Positions 36,311 through 46,269 of a stretch of DNA of 59,866 nt are shown piece by piece. Below the pieces are notes generated by a model, which saw nothing but the letters and a program-made list of their open reading frames with translations, searched no databases and was not told where the DNA came from. Position numbers and translations under genes: made by a program. Location: positions 1-59,866 of the forward strand of contig JAFMJR010000004.1 of NCBI GenBank assembly GCA_017853385.1, written 5' to 3'. How positions within the stretch are numbered: position 1 is the first letter of the stretch; each line of letters starts with the position of its first letter. The stretch comes from Ilumatobacteraceae bacterium. GTDB taxonomy: Bacteria > Actinomycetota > Acidimicrobiia > Acidimicrobiales > Ilumatobacteraceae.

Positions 36311-36740
36311 GCTCGGCGTCTTTCGCAGAATTGCGGCCATCTAGCCACGACTGAAGCAACACAGCGGCAGCTACTTTGTCGATCACTTTGCGACGCTCTT
36401 GCGCGTTCAAATTCTGTTGCATGAGTACGTGATCTGCAGTAACTGTTGTGCGGCGTTCGTCAAAAGTAAGCACCGGCACAGATAACACGCTAGTCAGTTG
36501 ATCTACTTCAATAAGGGCAGACTTTGCGGCTTCACCCATTGATCCGTTCATGTTGAGCGGTAGTCCAACAACGACACATTCAATTTCGTACTCTTCAACG
36601 ATTCGCGCAATCGCCTGATGATCGGTCGCTCGCGAGCCTGATCGCTGCAGAACAACAAGAGGTGTCGCAATTGTCCCACTGCGATCGCTTGTCGCAAGAC
36701 CGATTCGTTTACTCCCGAGATCTACCCCGAGTGCACGCAC
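36303..36740 (-). CDS. ruvX: RuvX/YqgF family nuclease
   Basis: RNase H-fold protein implicated in 16S rRNA 5'-end processing and in Holliday junction resolution; 145 aa. The first strand VRALGVDLGSKRIGLATSD carries the catalytic Asp, and VVVGLPLNMNGS and FDERRTT are family segments. The GTG at 36740 lies one base after the alaS stop. The frame extends to 36773, but the extra 11 residues precede the conserved start of the fold. Confidence 0.93.
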   Translation of the reverse strand: MRALGVDLGSKRIGLATSDRSGTIATPLVVLQRSGSRATDHQAIARIVEEYEIECVVVGLPLNMNGSMGEAAKSALIEVDQLTSVLSVPVLTFDERRTTVTADHVLMQQNLNAQERRKVIDKVAAAVLLQSWLDGRNSAKDAEHD

Positions 36741-36741
36741 G

Positions 36742-39372
36742 TTATGAACCAGACACCCTGCCCAAGGCTGCACGAGCCAGATTCAACGCCTCATCAAGTG
36801 CTGCGGGGTTCTTGCCTCCGGCAGTTGCGATGTCGCCCTTGCCGCCGCCGCCACCTCCAACTGCTTTTGCCGCATCCTTAATCAAATCTCCAGCGGGGAC
36901 TTGCAGCCCGTTGCCGACAGCAGCAACTAGCGCAACACCGCCAGTATCGGTTACTCCGCCGAGCACAACTGCACGGATCGACGCATTTTGACGGATTGCA
37001 AGAGCGAGTTCACGCAGATCATTTGGAGAGAGCCCATCAACACGACTCACTACATTTCCGTTATCGGCAAGAGCGACTAGTTCACCTGCACGAGATCGTG
37101 CCTGTGCTGAACGCAACTGCTTAATCTCTTCCTGCAAAGCCTTTACTTCATCAATCTTTCGCTGCACCGTTGACACAATGTCGTTAGGTTGTGTACCAAG
37201 CAGTTCCGATGCATCGGACAACGTGCGAGTTGCATCAAGCAAATAATTGAAGGTGTTTTCTCCCGTCACCGCCTCAATCCGGCGAAGGTTTGAACCAATT
37301 GACGACTCTGAAACCACCTTGATGATCCCGATATCACCTGTGGCCTTAACGTGAGTTCCACCACACAATTCGAAAGTCTTTCCAGCCTCAAGTACCCGAA
37401 CCATGTCGCCATATTTATCGCCAAAGAATGCAATAGCACCTGCAGCAGTTGCTTCGTCTTTAGACGTTTCGTAGTTCTTGGTAAGGGAGTTGGCAAATAC
37501 CTGCTCATTTGCCAGACGCTCGATACGTTCAATTTCTTGCGAGCTCACCGGTGCGTAGTGACTGAAGTCGAAACGCAAACGTTCAGGTGAGACCAGAGAG
37601 CCTGCTTGCTTTACGTGGTCACCAAGCACCTCACGTAGCGCCCAATGCAAAATATGTGTCGCAGTGTGATTGCGTCGTGTGGCGTCTCGATCTTCAACAT
37701 TGATCTCTGCTAGCGCAGTCTGCCCCGCTGTTACAGATCCTCGAATGATTTTGCCTATGTGCTTGCGCAGACCCGGCAGAGCAAACGTTGTGTCAAGCAC
37801 TTCAATTTCACCAGTTGGTGTGGTGATTTTGCCTACGTCGCCTACCTGACCACCGCTCTCGGCATAGAACGGCGTGACGTCCAAAAACACATCGACATCT
37901 TCTTGCTCGCCATCTTGCACCGGAATAACAGCAAGAACTTTTGCTTCGCATGCTGTTGACTCGTAACCAACAAAGTCGGTGATGCCATGCGTTTCCATGA
38001 CTTGGCGATAGGCCTCAATTGTTGACTCGCTCACCTTTGCACCCTTGCGAGCGCTTTTCGCACGATCGCGCTGTTCACCCATGGCCTGCTCAAAACCCGA
38101 GACATCAACACGTACATTGCGCTCACCCGCAATTTCTTGCGTGAGTTCTAGCGGGAATCCGTATGTGTCGTGCAATAAGAACGCAGAAGGTCCAGCAAGT
38201 TCCTGCGTTCCCGAAGACAATTCGTCTTCCAAAATAGTCAGACCAGTTTTGAGCGTTTGACGGAATCGCTCTTCTTCCTTAGTCATTACTCCAAGAATGA
38301 AATCTTTGTTGCCCAGCAAGTCTGGATAAGCAGCAGACATGATGTCGATTGCAGTTTCGGAGAGCTTTGGCATTACCAGTTTTTCAGTACCAAGCAAGTA
38401 AGCATGCCGAACCGCACGACGAATGATGCGTCGCAGAACGTATCCGCGGTTTTCATTAGATGGAAACACTCCATCGTTGATCAGCATCGTTGCAGAGCGG
38501 GCATGTTCGGCAAGAACTCGAAGGCTAAAGCTGTCGCGATCGTCGTAATTTCCAATTTGATATTTGCGGCTAGTGAGCGATTGCCCTTGCTCAATTAACG
38601 GAAACAGCACATCGGTTTCCCATACCGAGTCAGTTCCTTGCATGAGAGCAAGAATTCGTTCAAGACCAGCACCAGTGTCAATTGATGGTTTTGGCAGCGG
38701 CGTGCGAGTTCCATCTTTTGCTTGGTTGAACTGCATGAACACCAAGTTCCAAAATTCCAAGAAGCGATCACCATGCGGATCGTGCAACGGGCCACCTTCA
38801 GGACCAAAAGCTGGTCCGCGATCAATATGAATTTCTGAGCACGGTCCGCATGGCCCCGTCTCGCCCATTTGCCAGAAATTGTCTTTGTCTCCTAGACGCT
38901 GAATGCGATCCATTGGCACGCCAACTTGCTCGTGCCAAATCGCTTCTGCTTCATCATCGCTTTCATGAACGGTGATCCACAATCGATCTCCGTCAAAACC
39001 AAATACTTCGGTAACAAGTTCCCACGACCATGGAATGGCATCGCTCTTGAAATAGTCGCCAAACGAAAAGTTGCCCATCATTTCGAAGAACACCAAATGG
39101 CGCTTTGTGCGGCCAACATCGTCTAGGTCATTGTGCTTGCCGCCAGCACGTGCACACTTTTGCACTGTGACTGCTCGACTGTATGGAGCTTGTTCGTCTC
39201 CGACAAAATATGGCTTAAAGGGAACCATGCCTGCCACGGTGAACAACACCGTCGGGTCGTGAGGAATCAGGCTTGCGGATTTAACTCGTGAGTGACCCTT
39301 ATCGGCGAAAAACCCAGAGAAGGATTCGCGCAAATCATTTGCGGAGGAAATTTGGCGACGTGGTGCAGACAT
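36742..39372 (-). CDS. alaS: Alanine-tRNA ligase
   Basis: Class II synthetase; 876 aa. The catalytic domain (about 1-250) has RKHNDLDDVG-like and FFEMMGNFSFGDYFK segments. The editing domain has zinc ligands in HTATHILHWAL and CGGTH, and the C-Ala domain ends in a Gly-rich GGGGGGKGDIATAGGK. The ATG has no Shine-Dalgarno but TAGACT lies eight bases upstream. The alaS-ruvX-mltG-aroE order matches Mycobacterium. Confidence 0.97.
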   Translation of the reverse strand: MSAPRRQISSANDLRESFSGFFADKGHSRVKSASLIPHDPTVLFTVAGMVPFKPYFVGDEQAPYSRAVTVQKCARAGGKHNDLDDVGRTKRHLVFFEMMGNFSFGDYFKSDAIPWSWELVTEVFGFDGDRLWITVHESDDEAEAIWHEQVGVPMDRIQRLGDKDNFWQMGETGPCGPCSEIHIDRGPAFGPEGGPLHDPHGDRFLEFWNLVFMQFNQAKDGTRTPLPKPSIDTGAGLERILALMQGTDSVWETDVLFPLIEQGQSLTSRKYQIGNYDDRDSFSLRVLAEHARSATMLINDGVFPSNENRGYVLRRIIRRAVRHAYLLGTEKLVMPKLSETAIDIMSAAYPDLLGNKDFILGVMTKEEERFRQTLKTGLTILEDELSSGTQELAGPSAFLLHDTYGFPLELTQEIAGERNVRVDVSGFEQAMGEQRDRAKSARKGAKVSESTIEAYRQVMETHGITDFVGYESTACEAKVLAVIPVQDGEQEDVDVFLDVTPFYAESGGQVGDVGKITTPTGEIEVLDTTFALPGLRKHIGKIIRGSVTAGQTALAEINVEDRDATRRNHTATHILHWALREVLGDHVKQAGSLVSPERLRFDFSHYAPVSSQEIERIERLANEQVFANSLTKNYETSKDEATAAGAIAFFGDKYGDMVRVLEAGKTFELCGGTHVKATGDIGIIKVVSESSIGSNLRRIEAVTGENTFNYLLDATRTLSDASELLGTQPNDIVSTVQRKIDEVKALQEEIKQLRSAQARSRAGELVALADNGNVVSRVDGLSPNDLRELALAIRQNASIRAVVLGGVTDTGGVALVAAVGNGLQVPAGDLIKDAAKAVGGGGGGKGDIATAGGKNPAALDEALNLARAALGRVSGS

Positions 39373-39380
39373 TTCAGACC

Positions 39381-39386
39381 AGTCTA
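39381..39386 (-). promoter_or_regulatory. -10 box of alaS
   Basis: TAGACT ends eight bases before the alaS ATG, in the 33-base gap after the small membrane protein gene. It fits the leaderless pattern. Confidence 0.45.
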
Positions 39387-39405
39387 GTTCGCAGGTAGAA
39401 AATGG

Positions 39406-39651
39406 CTAGTTCTGATTTTGGGTAACCGTGACAGATTCGGACTCAAAGTGAATTACTTCTTCATTTTGACGCAAATTACGCACGATCTCTACACCCTGCT
39501 GAACGAGTTTTACTGCACCCTCTAACACGTCGGCTGCAATTTGACCTGGAGTTAATTGCTCTGCGGCTGCACGTGCCTTGTTCTTTGCGTAGCGAACTCC
39601 GAATACCCCTGCGAATGCGCCAAGCACAAACCAAAACAGTCGCTTCATCAT
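39406..39651 (-). CDS. Small single-pass membrane protein, unknown function
   Basis: 81 aa from the ATG at 39651, which has GGAAGG eight bases upstream; a TTG six codons earlier is less likely. It begins MMKRLFWFVLGAFAGVFGVRYA, a membrane helix, followed by a basic KNKARAAAEQL and an amphipathic cytoplasmic region, and ends in a polar ESESVTVTQNQN. It sits between rarA and alaS, where other actinobacteria also encode small membrane proteins. I recognise no enzymatic family. Confidence 0.75.
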   Translation of the reverse strand: MMKRLFWFVLGAFAGVFGVRYAKNKARAAAEQLTPGQIAADVLEGAVKLVQQGVEIVRNLRQNEEVIHFESESVTVTQNQN

Positions 39652-39681
39652 TGCTTTCACCTTCCGCAATACAACAGTGAA

Positions 39682-40950
39682 CTATCGGTCGTTTTTACCT
39701 GGCCGGTAGTACGGAGTCTGTGGCACAGCCCGCCCTTCAGTGTGCGCAGGTAAATAGCTCTGTTCCACCGTCTCGCCGTGCAATTGTGCATCGTGAGGCG
39801 ACTGATAATCCACGCCGTGGCCAATTTGTGCTGCCCCCGAATAGTGGGCGTCTCGCAAATGAGCTGGCACTTCAACCTCTACACCGTTTCGAATATCTGC
39901 CCGCGCATCCCAAATTGCTCGCGCAGAACTGTTGCTCTTCGGAGCTCGCGCCAAATAGATAGCGCATTGTGAAAGGTTGAGTTGAGCCTCCGGCAGCCCG
40001 ACATGATCTACAGCCTGAGCGGTAGCTACGGCAATGACTAACGCCTGTGAGTCGGCGATGCCAATATCTTCGGAAGCAAAAATAATCATGCGACGCGCGA
40101 TAAACCGTGGGTCGTCGCCAGCTTCCAGCATTCTCGCCAACCAAAACACCGCAGCATCGATATCGCTACCCCGCATGCTCTTGATGAATGCCGAGACAAC
40201 GTCATAGTGATCATCGCGACCATAGCGAAGCGAACTCACTCCCAAAGCTGCCTCAACGTGGTCAATCGTCACCTGTTCAGGGCGAGCAAGTGCACACGCA
40301 ACCTCGAGCGCAGTAAGACTTTGACGACCATCACCTCCAGAAAGCTGCATCAATTTTTCCATTGCTTCTGGTGTTGCATTCAACCCTTCAGCCTCTAACC
40401 CACGCTGAAGCAGCACTCGAATATCACGAGGCTGTAGAGGCTCCAAACGAAACAACGTGCTTCGACTTCGCAGCGGAGCGTTCACTTCAAAGTATGGATT
40501 TTCTGTAGTTGCCCCAATCAGCGTGATCACACCACTTTCAACCGAAGGTAACAACGCATCTTGCTGTGAAGTTGAAAAACGATGAATCTCATCAACGAAC
40601 ACAATTGTTGAGCGTCCATGTTGCCCAAGGCGCTCAGTTGCACGCTCAATTGCTTCGCGCACATCTTTAACCCCAGATGTCACTGCTGAAAGGCGCTCGA
40701 AAGCCCGATTCGTAGTAAGCGCCACGACTTCAGCAAGTGTGGTCTTTCCCGTACCAGGTGGACCCCACAAAATCACCGACGATAAACGATCAGCCTCAAT
40801 CAACTTGCGCAGCGGTGCACCTGGTGCAACCAGATGCTGTTGACCAACAACTTCATCAAGACTTCGAGGACGCAATCGCGCAGCAAGCGGTGCTTGGCCA
40901 CGCAAGCGATCGTTTACTGCAGCAGTAAACAAATCATCGGCGCGTTCCAC
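39682..40950 (-). CDS. rarA: Replication-associated recombination protein RarA (MgsA)
   Basis: Clamp-loader-type AAA+ ATPase acting at stalled forks; 422 aa. Walker A GPPGTGKT at residues 63-70, Walker B FVDEIHRF, sensor 1 IGATTENPYFEVN and the arginine-finger region follow. The C-terminal tetramerisation domain contains HLRDAHY. Start is GTG at 40950, ten bases after the aspS stop. The last 25 residues are basic and variable. Confidence 0.95.
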   Translation of the reverse strand: MERADDLFTAAVNDRLRGQAPLAARLRPRSLDEVVGQQHLVAPGAPLRKLIEADRLSSVILWGPPGTGKTTLAEVVALTTNRAFERLSAVTSGVKDVREAIERATERLGQHGRSTIVFVDEIHRFSTSQQDALLPSVESGVITLIGATTENPYFEVNAPLRSRSTLFRLEPLQPRDIRVLLQRGLEAEGLNATPEAMEKLMQLSGGDGRQSLTALEVACALARPEQVTIDHVEAALGVSSLRYGRDDHYDVVSAFIKSMRGSDIDAAVFWLARMLEAGDDPRFIARRMIIFASEDIGIADSQALVIAVATAQAVDHVGLPEAQLNLSQCAIYLARAPKSNSSARAIWDARADIRNGVEVEVPAHLRDAHYSGAAQIGHGVDYQSPHDAQLHGETVEQSYLPAHTEGRAVPQTPYYRPGKNDR

Positions 40951-40960
40951 CGAATTGGTC

Positions 40961-42748
40961 CTAACTTTTTGCCGGAGGTGGAAGCAGTCGAATTCCCAAC
41001 TCGTTTAACTGTGCTGGGTTCACCTGCGTAGGCGCATTTGTCATTGGGTCACCACCAGACTGTGTCTTTGGGAAAGCAATAACTTCGCGAATATTTTCTT
41101 CACCAGCCAAAATTGCAACCAGGCGGTCCGTTCCAAATGCGAAGCCTCCATGCGGTGGAGCGCCATATTTAAATGGTTGCAAAAAGAAACCAAATCGACG
41201 ATCAGCGTCTTCGTCAGAAATTCCAAGTTGACGGAATACTCGGCGTTGCATTTCTGGCTCGTGAATACGAATTGACCCTGATCCAAGTTCCCATCCATTG
41301 AGAACCAGGTCGTATGCGAGAGCGCGCACCGACATTGGGTCGGACTCCAAACGCTCAATGTCTTCAGGGTGTGGTTGACAGAACGGGTGGTGACCTGGCT
41401 GCGGTTTACCTGTAGTTGGGTTGATACCTACAAATAGCGGGAAGTCAATTACCCAAACATACCGGTAAGGACCTTCGTGCACTGGAGGACGGCCAATGTC
41501 GTTGCGCAGTGTTCCGAGCACATCACACGTCGTAGCCCACGTATCGGCAACGAGCAACAACAAGTCACCAGATTGAGCACCCATTGTTGTGATTAGCGAG
41601 GTGCGCTCTGCATCACTGAGAAACTTTGCGACTGGAGAATCAAGTGAAAGATCGTCTCCAACTTTCATCCACACAAGTCCCTTAGCGCCAATCTGCTTAG
41701 CGCGATCAGTTAACGCATCTAACTTGTTGCGGCCAAACGCTGCTGCATCTGGATAGGTTTTCGCATCTACACGAATGCCCTTAATGGACTGTGCCTGCGA
41801 GAAAGCCTTGAATTCGGTGCTTGCAAACACTTGCGTCAGTTCAATGAGCTCCATGCCAAAGCGCATGTCCGGTTTATCCAAACCAAAACGATTCATTGCA
41901 TCTAGCCAAGTGATTTGCTCAATCTGAGGTGGTCGCTCGCCTAGCACTGCTTCTGCGGCTGCCATCACTGCTTCGCTAATTGCACCAAGGACATCGTCTT
42001 TGGTAACAAAACTCATCTCAGCATCAAGCTGCATAAATTCATATTGACGATCTGCACGCAAATCTTCGTCGCGCAAGCATCGAGCGATCTGGTAGTAGCG
42101 ATCGATTCCGGCCACCATGAGCAATTGCTTCCATAATTGCGGCGACTGCGGCAGCGCGTAAAAAGATCCTGGCTCTTTTCGTGAAGGCACAAGAAATTCG
42201 CGTGCTCCCTCTGGAGTGCTCGGCATGAGGAAAGGAGTTTCAACTTCAACAAAGTTTTGCGCTTCCATTGCCCGACGAATAGCTGAGTTCACTTTGGCAC
42301 GTATACGCAGGTTGCGCTGCATACGCTCGCGACGAATATCGAGATAGCGATACTTCAATCGAACATTTTCATCTACATCGTCTGCGCGAGCATCAATTGG
42401 AAATGGCGGAGCTTCTGCAGAATTGAGGACCACCACTTTGCAATCGGTTAATTCGACATCACCTGTTGCGAGGTTTTTATTGACAGTGCCCTCTGGGCGA
42501 GCTTGAACTCGGCCAGTTATTTGCACAACCCACTCCGACCGCACATCGGTTGCATTGTCAACCACACACTGCACTACACCGCTGTAATCGCGGACATCCA
42601 AAAACGCCAGGTGCTCACCATGTTCACGCCTACGGGCGATCCAGCCGCAGACCGTGACTGTTGAACCAATGTGCTCTGAGCGCAAGCTTCCACAAAGTTG
42701 CGTTCGCAGTGTTGTTGCCTCGCCTAGAGGCCGAAGTGAAGACGACAT
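40961..42748 (-). CDS. aspS: Aspartate-tRNA ligase
   Basis: Class IIb synthetase; 595 aa, the bacterial form with GAD insertion. The N-terminal OB-fold (about 20-105) binds the anticodon. Motif 2 is RYYQIARCLRDEDLRADRQ, the GAD domain spans about 300-400, and motif 3 is GGFAFGTDRLVA. Asp- versus Asp/Asn-specific activity cannot be decided from sequence here; no asparagine-tRNA ligase is in the window. TAGGCT lies nine bases before the ATG and contains the hisS stop. Confidence 0.96.
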   Translation of the reverse strand: MSSSLRPLGEATTLRTQLCGSLRSEHIGSTVTVCGWIARRREHGEHLAFLDVRDYSGVVQCVVDNATDVRSEWVVQITGRVQARPEGTVNKNLATGDVELTDCKVVVLNSAEAPPFPIDARADDVDENVRLKYRYLDIRRERMQRNLRIRAKVNSAIRRAMEAQNFVEVETPFLMPSTPEGAREFLVPSRKEPGSFYALPQSPQLWKQLLMVAGIDRYYQIARCLRDEDLRADRQYEFMQLDAEMSFVTKDDVLGAISEAVMAAAEAVLGERPPQIEQITWLDAMNRFGLDKPDMRFGMELIELTQVFASTEFKAFSQAQSIKGIRVDAKTYPDAAAFGRNKLDALTDRAKQIGAKGLVWMKVGDDLSLDSPVAKFLSDAERTSLITTMGAQSGDLLLLVADTWATTCDVLGTLRNDIGRPPVHEGPYRYVWVIDFPLFVGINPTTGKPQPGHHPFCQPHPEDIERLESDPMSVRALAYDLVLNGWELGSGSIRIHEPEMQRRVFRQLGISDEDADRRFGFFLQPFKYGAPPHGGFAFGTDRLVAILAGEENIREVIAFPKTQSGGDPMTNAPTQVNPAQLNELGIRLLPPPAKS

Positions 42749-42757
42749 GAGGCTTTC

Positions 42758-42763
42758 AGCCTA
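42758..42763 (-). promoter_or_regulatory. -10 box of aspS, overlapping the hisS stop
   Basis: TAGGCT ends nine bases before the aspS ATG; its TAG is the hisS stop codon. The intervening bases also form the small inverted repeat AGGCT-GAA-AGCCT. Spacing is at the long end of the leaderless pattern. Confidence 0.35.
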
Positions 42764-44029
42764 GTTTGCAGATTGAAATTTACTGACTTCATTTTGCACC
42801 GCCGTAAGCAAGTCGGTGCGATTGACGCTGTACTGCTCGCCAGAATTCATAGGCCGGATCAGCACCTGACCTGACTCCAACTCGTTGGTACCAATGATGA
42901 TTGCCACCTGAGCACCACTGCGATCAGCCGCTTTCATCTGAGCCTTCATACTGCGATTATCAAACGCGCGGTCTGCTCCAATTCGAGCGCCGCGCAATTG
43001 GTTGCAAATTTTTGCTGCTTCTAATCCGCCAGTCGTATCAACAACGAATGCAAACACCTCTCCAGATGGTGCTGGAAATACCTGCTCGGCATCACATGCC
43101 AACAGTGTTCGATCAAGGCCGAGCGCGAATCCAATTCCTGCTGTTGCTGGACCGCCCAATTCCTCCACTAAACCGTCGTACCTGCCACCACCACCAATTG
43201 CAGTATGGGCTGCCTGTAACGCCGTGCTGACAAATTCAAATGTTGTGCGACGGTAGTAGTCGAGCCCACGAACCAATCGATCATCAATGACGTACTTAAT
43301 GCTTTGCGCATCAAGTGCGCTCAGCACAGCGGCAAAATGCTCTGCAGCGGAGGCACTGAGATAATCACGTATGCGTGGAGCATTTGCAATGATCGTTTGA
43401 TCCTCACGACGCTTCGAATCGAGAACACGCAGCGGGTTCTTCAGCAATGTTGCCTGTGATTCTTCGGAAAGCGATTTGTGATGTTGCTCAAAATACTCGC
43501 GCAACACATCAGTGAATTTCTGACGGTCTCCTGCATCGCCGAGCGAATTAATGGACAGTTGAACATTTCTTAAGCCAAGTCGCTCATAAAACTGCGCTGC
43601 GAGCGCGATTACTTCAGCATCGAGATACGGGTCTTCGACTCCAAGCACTTCAATACCTACTTGATCGAATTGCCTGTACCTACCCTGCTGAGGTTTTTCG
43701 TACCGAAAGTTAGGGCCCGCATACCAAACCTTCCATGGCGTCGTTGGCCTGTGTTGAACAAAGGCGCGACACACACTTGCGGTCTGTTCTGGTCGCAATG
43801 CGATTCGGCGACCGCCTTTGTCTTCAAAGTCGTACATCTCTTTGGTGACAACATCTGTCGCCTCACCCAGTCGAAGAAACACGCCAAGATCTTCAAACAT
43901 TGGTGGGATGATTAGCCCATAGCCAGCTTCTTCAACCACACCGGCAAATACATCTTGGAATTTGCGCCATCGCGCCGCATCAGGCGTCAAGATGTCCCGT
44001 GTACCCGGGCTAGTTGAAAACGAGTTCAC
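42761..44029 (-). CDS. hisS: Histidine-tRNA ligase
   Basis: Class II synthetase; 422 aa. N-terminal GTRDILTPDAARW, motif 2 region FRYEKPQQGRYRQFDQ, the histidine-binding LVRGLDYYRRTTFEF and the C-terminal anticodon-binding domain (about 325-420) are present. Start is GTG at 44029, overlapping the rel stop as GTGA. The rel-hisS-aspS order is conserved in actinobacteria. Confidence 0.96.
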   Translation of the reverse strand: MNSFSTSPGTRDILTPDAARWRKFQDVFAGVVEEAGYGLIIPPMFEDLGVFLRLGEATDVVTKEMYDFEDKGGRRIALRPEQTASVCRAFVQHRPTTPWKVWYAGPNFRYEKPQQGRYRQFDQVGIEVLGVEDPYLDAEVIALAAQFYERLGLRNVQLSINSLGDAGDRQKFTDVLREYFEQHHKSLSEESQATLLKNPLRVLDSKRREDQTIIANAPRIRDYLSASAAEHFAAVLSALDAQSIKYVIDDRLVRGLDYYRRTTFEFVSTALQAAHTAIGGGGRYDGLVEELGGPATAGIGFALGLDRTLLACDAEQVFPAPSGEVFAFVVDTTGGLEAAKICNQLRGARIGADRAFDNRSMKAQMKAADRSGAQVAIIIGTNELESGQVLIRPMNSGEQYSVNRTDLLTAVQNEVSKFQSAN

Positions 44030-46257
44030 GCAATAACACTAGATGCTGGATGATCTCCAGCCATGACACGGTATGCGTCGTATACCGAATCGATTCGCTT
44101 AATCGTACGCAAAACCGACTGCAAGTGGCTCGGATCTGCAAACTCAAACTCGAAGCGCATTCGTGCAACACGGTCGGCACCAGTGTGTGTCGAGCAAGCA
44201 ACAATGTTTACATGCTCCTCACTGAGCGCGTTGGCTACATCTCGCAACAGTCGAGAGCGGTCGATAGCAACTACTTCAACCGCTGCAACATAACTGGCAT
44301 TGCTTACGCTGCCCGCCCACTCAACGTCAACCATGCGACCAACATGTTGACTTGCCGCTGAAATAGAAACAGAGCAATCTGCGCGATGGATGTTGACAAC
44401 ATGATCTTGCGTCAAAAATCCGACAATTTCGTCTCCTGGCACTGGCGTGCAACATTTCGACAGTCGAATGATGGACCCAGACATTCCTTCAACATGAATT
44501 CCGGAAACTTGATCGTTGTTTTGGCCAGAGTCAAGCCTCATTCCAACTGAAAGTTGTTCGCCAAATCCTCCATCGCGCATGAGACGGCTGATTCTTCCTG
44601 CTAATGATTCTGCAGATACGTGGCCCTCACCGATAGCTCTGAACAATGTGGTGTCATCGGCATAATTCATGGCCTCGCGTTCACTCGCGAATACTTCTGA
44701 GGACAACACACGCTGAACAGGTAGTCCGTGCTTACGCATATGTTCAACCAAATCATCGCGACCCGTCTCAACCAGGTCTTCCATTCGCTCACGCGAAAAC
44801 CACTGTTTAATCTTGCTCTTCGCCTTTGGCGACACCACGAAATTCGCCCACTCTTCAGATGGGCCAGCGTCTTGTGCGGTACTTGTGAGAATCTCGCAGG
44901 TATCTCCTGAGTTCAGTCTCGAATCAAGTGCAACAAGTCGACCATTGACGCGCGCACCAATGCAGTTGTGGCCAACTTCTGTGTGCACGCCGTAAGCAAA
45001 GTCAACAGGTGTTGAGTCAAGAGGAAGCGCAATCACTCTTCCCTTTGGAGTAAAGACGAATAACTCATCTTGCTCAAGATCGGTTTTTAGACTCTCAAGG
45101 AACTGTCGTGGGTCCGATACCTCGTCTTGCCAATCAATAATGCGATTGAGCCAATCGATATCAGAACTTGCTACTCCGTCTTTGTACGACCAGTGAGAGG
45201 CAACACCCCACTCAGCGCGTTGGTGCATGTCGCGGGAACGTATTTGTACTTCAATTGGCTTTCCCCCAGGACCAATAACCGTTGTGTGCAGTGATTGGTA
45301 CAGGTTGAACTTCGGCATTGCGATGTAGTCCTTAAAGCGACCAACGACCGGTTTCCAATGACCGTGAATAGCACCTAGAGCGCCGTAACAATCCTTCACC
45401 GAATCAACCACAATTCGAATAGCCATGAGGTCAAAGATCTCGTCAAAGTCGCGACCTTTTTGCACCATCTTTTCGTACAAACTCCACAAATGCTTCCCGC
45501 GCGCCGTGAGTTCAGCATTGATATTCACGGCGTTTAGCCATGTATTCACCTGACCAAGCGCCTTAGCCAAATACACATCGCGCTCAGGCGCACGAATTGA
45601 CACCAAATGCTCAAGTTCGGCATATCGCTTCGGGAAAAGTGCAGCAAAAGACAGATCTTCAAGCTGCTGTTTCATCTCTTGCATACCAAGTCGATGTGCA
45701 AGTGGTGCATAAATGTCGAGCGTCTCTTGCGCAACCCTGCGTTGCTTATCCACAGAAGCAGAGGCAATTGTTCGCATATTGTGCATGCGATCTGCCAACT
45801 TGATGATGAGCACCCGCATGTCTTTTGCCATGGCGACCAACATCTTGCGCATCGTTGCTGCTTGCTGAGCCTCACGTGAATCAAACTGCAATCGCTCAAG
45901 CTTGGTTAAACCATCAACGATGCCTGCTACTTCTGAACCGAACCTTGCCTCAACATCGGTCAAAGTAATTTCCGTGTCTTCAACTGCATCGTGGAGAAGA
46001 GCTGCGACTAACGAAACCTCATCCAAACCGATTTCGGCAACAATTCGAGCCACAGCAATTGGGTGACTGATATACAACTCACCACTCATTCGCGACTGGT
46101 TGATATGGGCTGCTGATGCCATTTCGTAGGCAGCGTTTATCAGCGAAACGCTCCCCTTTGGGTTTCGCCGCTTATATGCCGACAGCAGCGGAACAAGATC
46201 TTCGACTACCGCAGACTGATTTCTTCGCCAAGGAAGAACTCGCGACGTCGTGCTCAT
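44026..46257 (-). CDS. rel: Bifunctional (p)ppGpp synthetase/hydrolase Rel
   Basis: Long RSH enzyme of the stringent response; 743 aa. The HD hydrolase domain has LLHDAVEDT with the H89-D90 pair. The synthetase domain (about 260-380) includes MPKFNLYQSLHTT, followed by TGS (about 410-470), a zinc-finger-like region (CCTPVPGDEIVGF) and a C-terminal ACT domain (about 665-740). Both catalytic halves look intact. AGGAAA lies ten bases before the ATG. apt, which usually lies between secF and rel, is absent. Confidence 0.95.
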   Translation of the reverse strand: MSTTSRVLPWRRNQSAVVEDLVPLLSAYKRRNPKGSVSLINAAYEMASAAHINQSRMSGELYISHPIAVARIVAEIGLDEVSLVAALLHDAVEDTEITLTDVEARFGSEVAGIVDGLTKLERLQFDSREAQQAATMRKMLVAMAKDMRVLIIKLADRMHNMRTIASASVDKQRRVAQETLDIYAPLAHRLGMQEMKQQLEDLSFAALFPKRYAELEHLVSIRAPERDVYLAKALGQVNTWLNAVNINAELTARGKHLWSLYEKMVQKGRDFDEIFDLMAIRIVVDSVKDCYGALGAIHGHWKPVVGRFKDYIAMPKFNLYQSLHTTVIGPGGKPIEVQIRSRDMHQRAEWGVASHWSYKDGVASSDIDWLNRIIDWQDEVSDPRQFLESLKTDLEQDELFVFTPKGRVIALPLDSTPVDFAYGVHTEVGHNCIGARVNGRLVALDSRLNSGDTCEILTSTAQDAGPSEEWANFVVSPKAKSKIKQWFSRERMEDLVETGRDDLVEHMRKHGLPVQRVLSSEVFASEREAMNYADDTTLFRAIGEGHVSAESLAGRISRLMRDGGFGEQLSVGMRLDSGQNNDQVSGIHVEGMSGSIIRLSKCCTPVPGDEIVGFLTQDHVVNIHRADCSVSISAASQHVGRMVDVEWAGSVSNASYVAAVEVVAIDRSRLLRDVANALSEEHVNIVACSTHTGADRVARMRFEFEFADPSHLQSVLRTIKRIDSVYDAYRVMAGDHPASSVIA

Positions 46258-46269
46258 GTGGAGCGTTTC

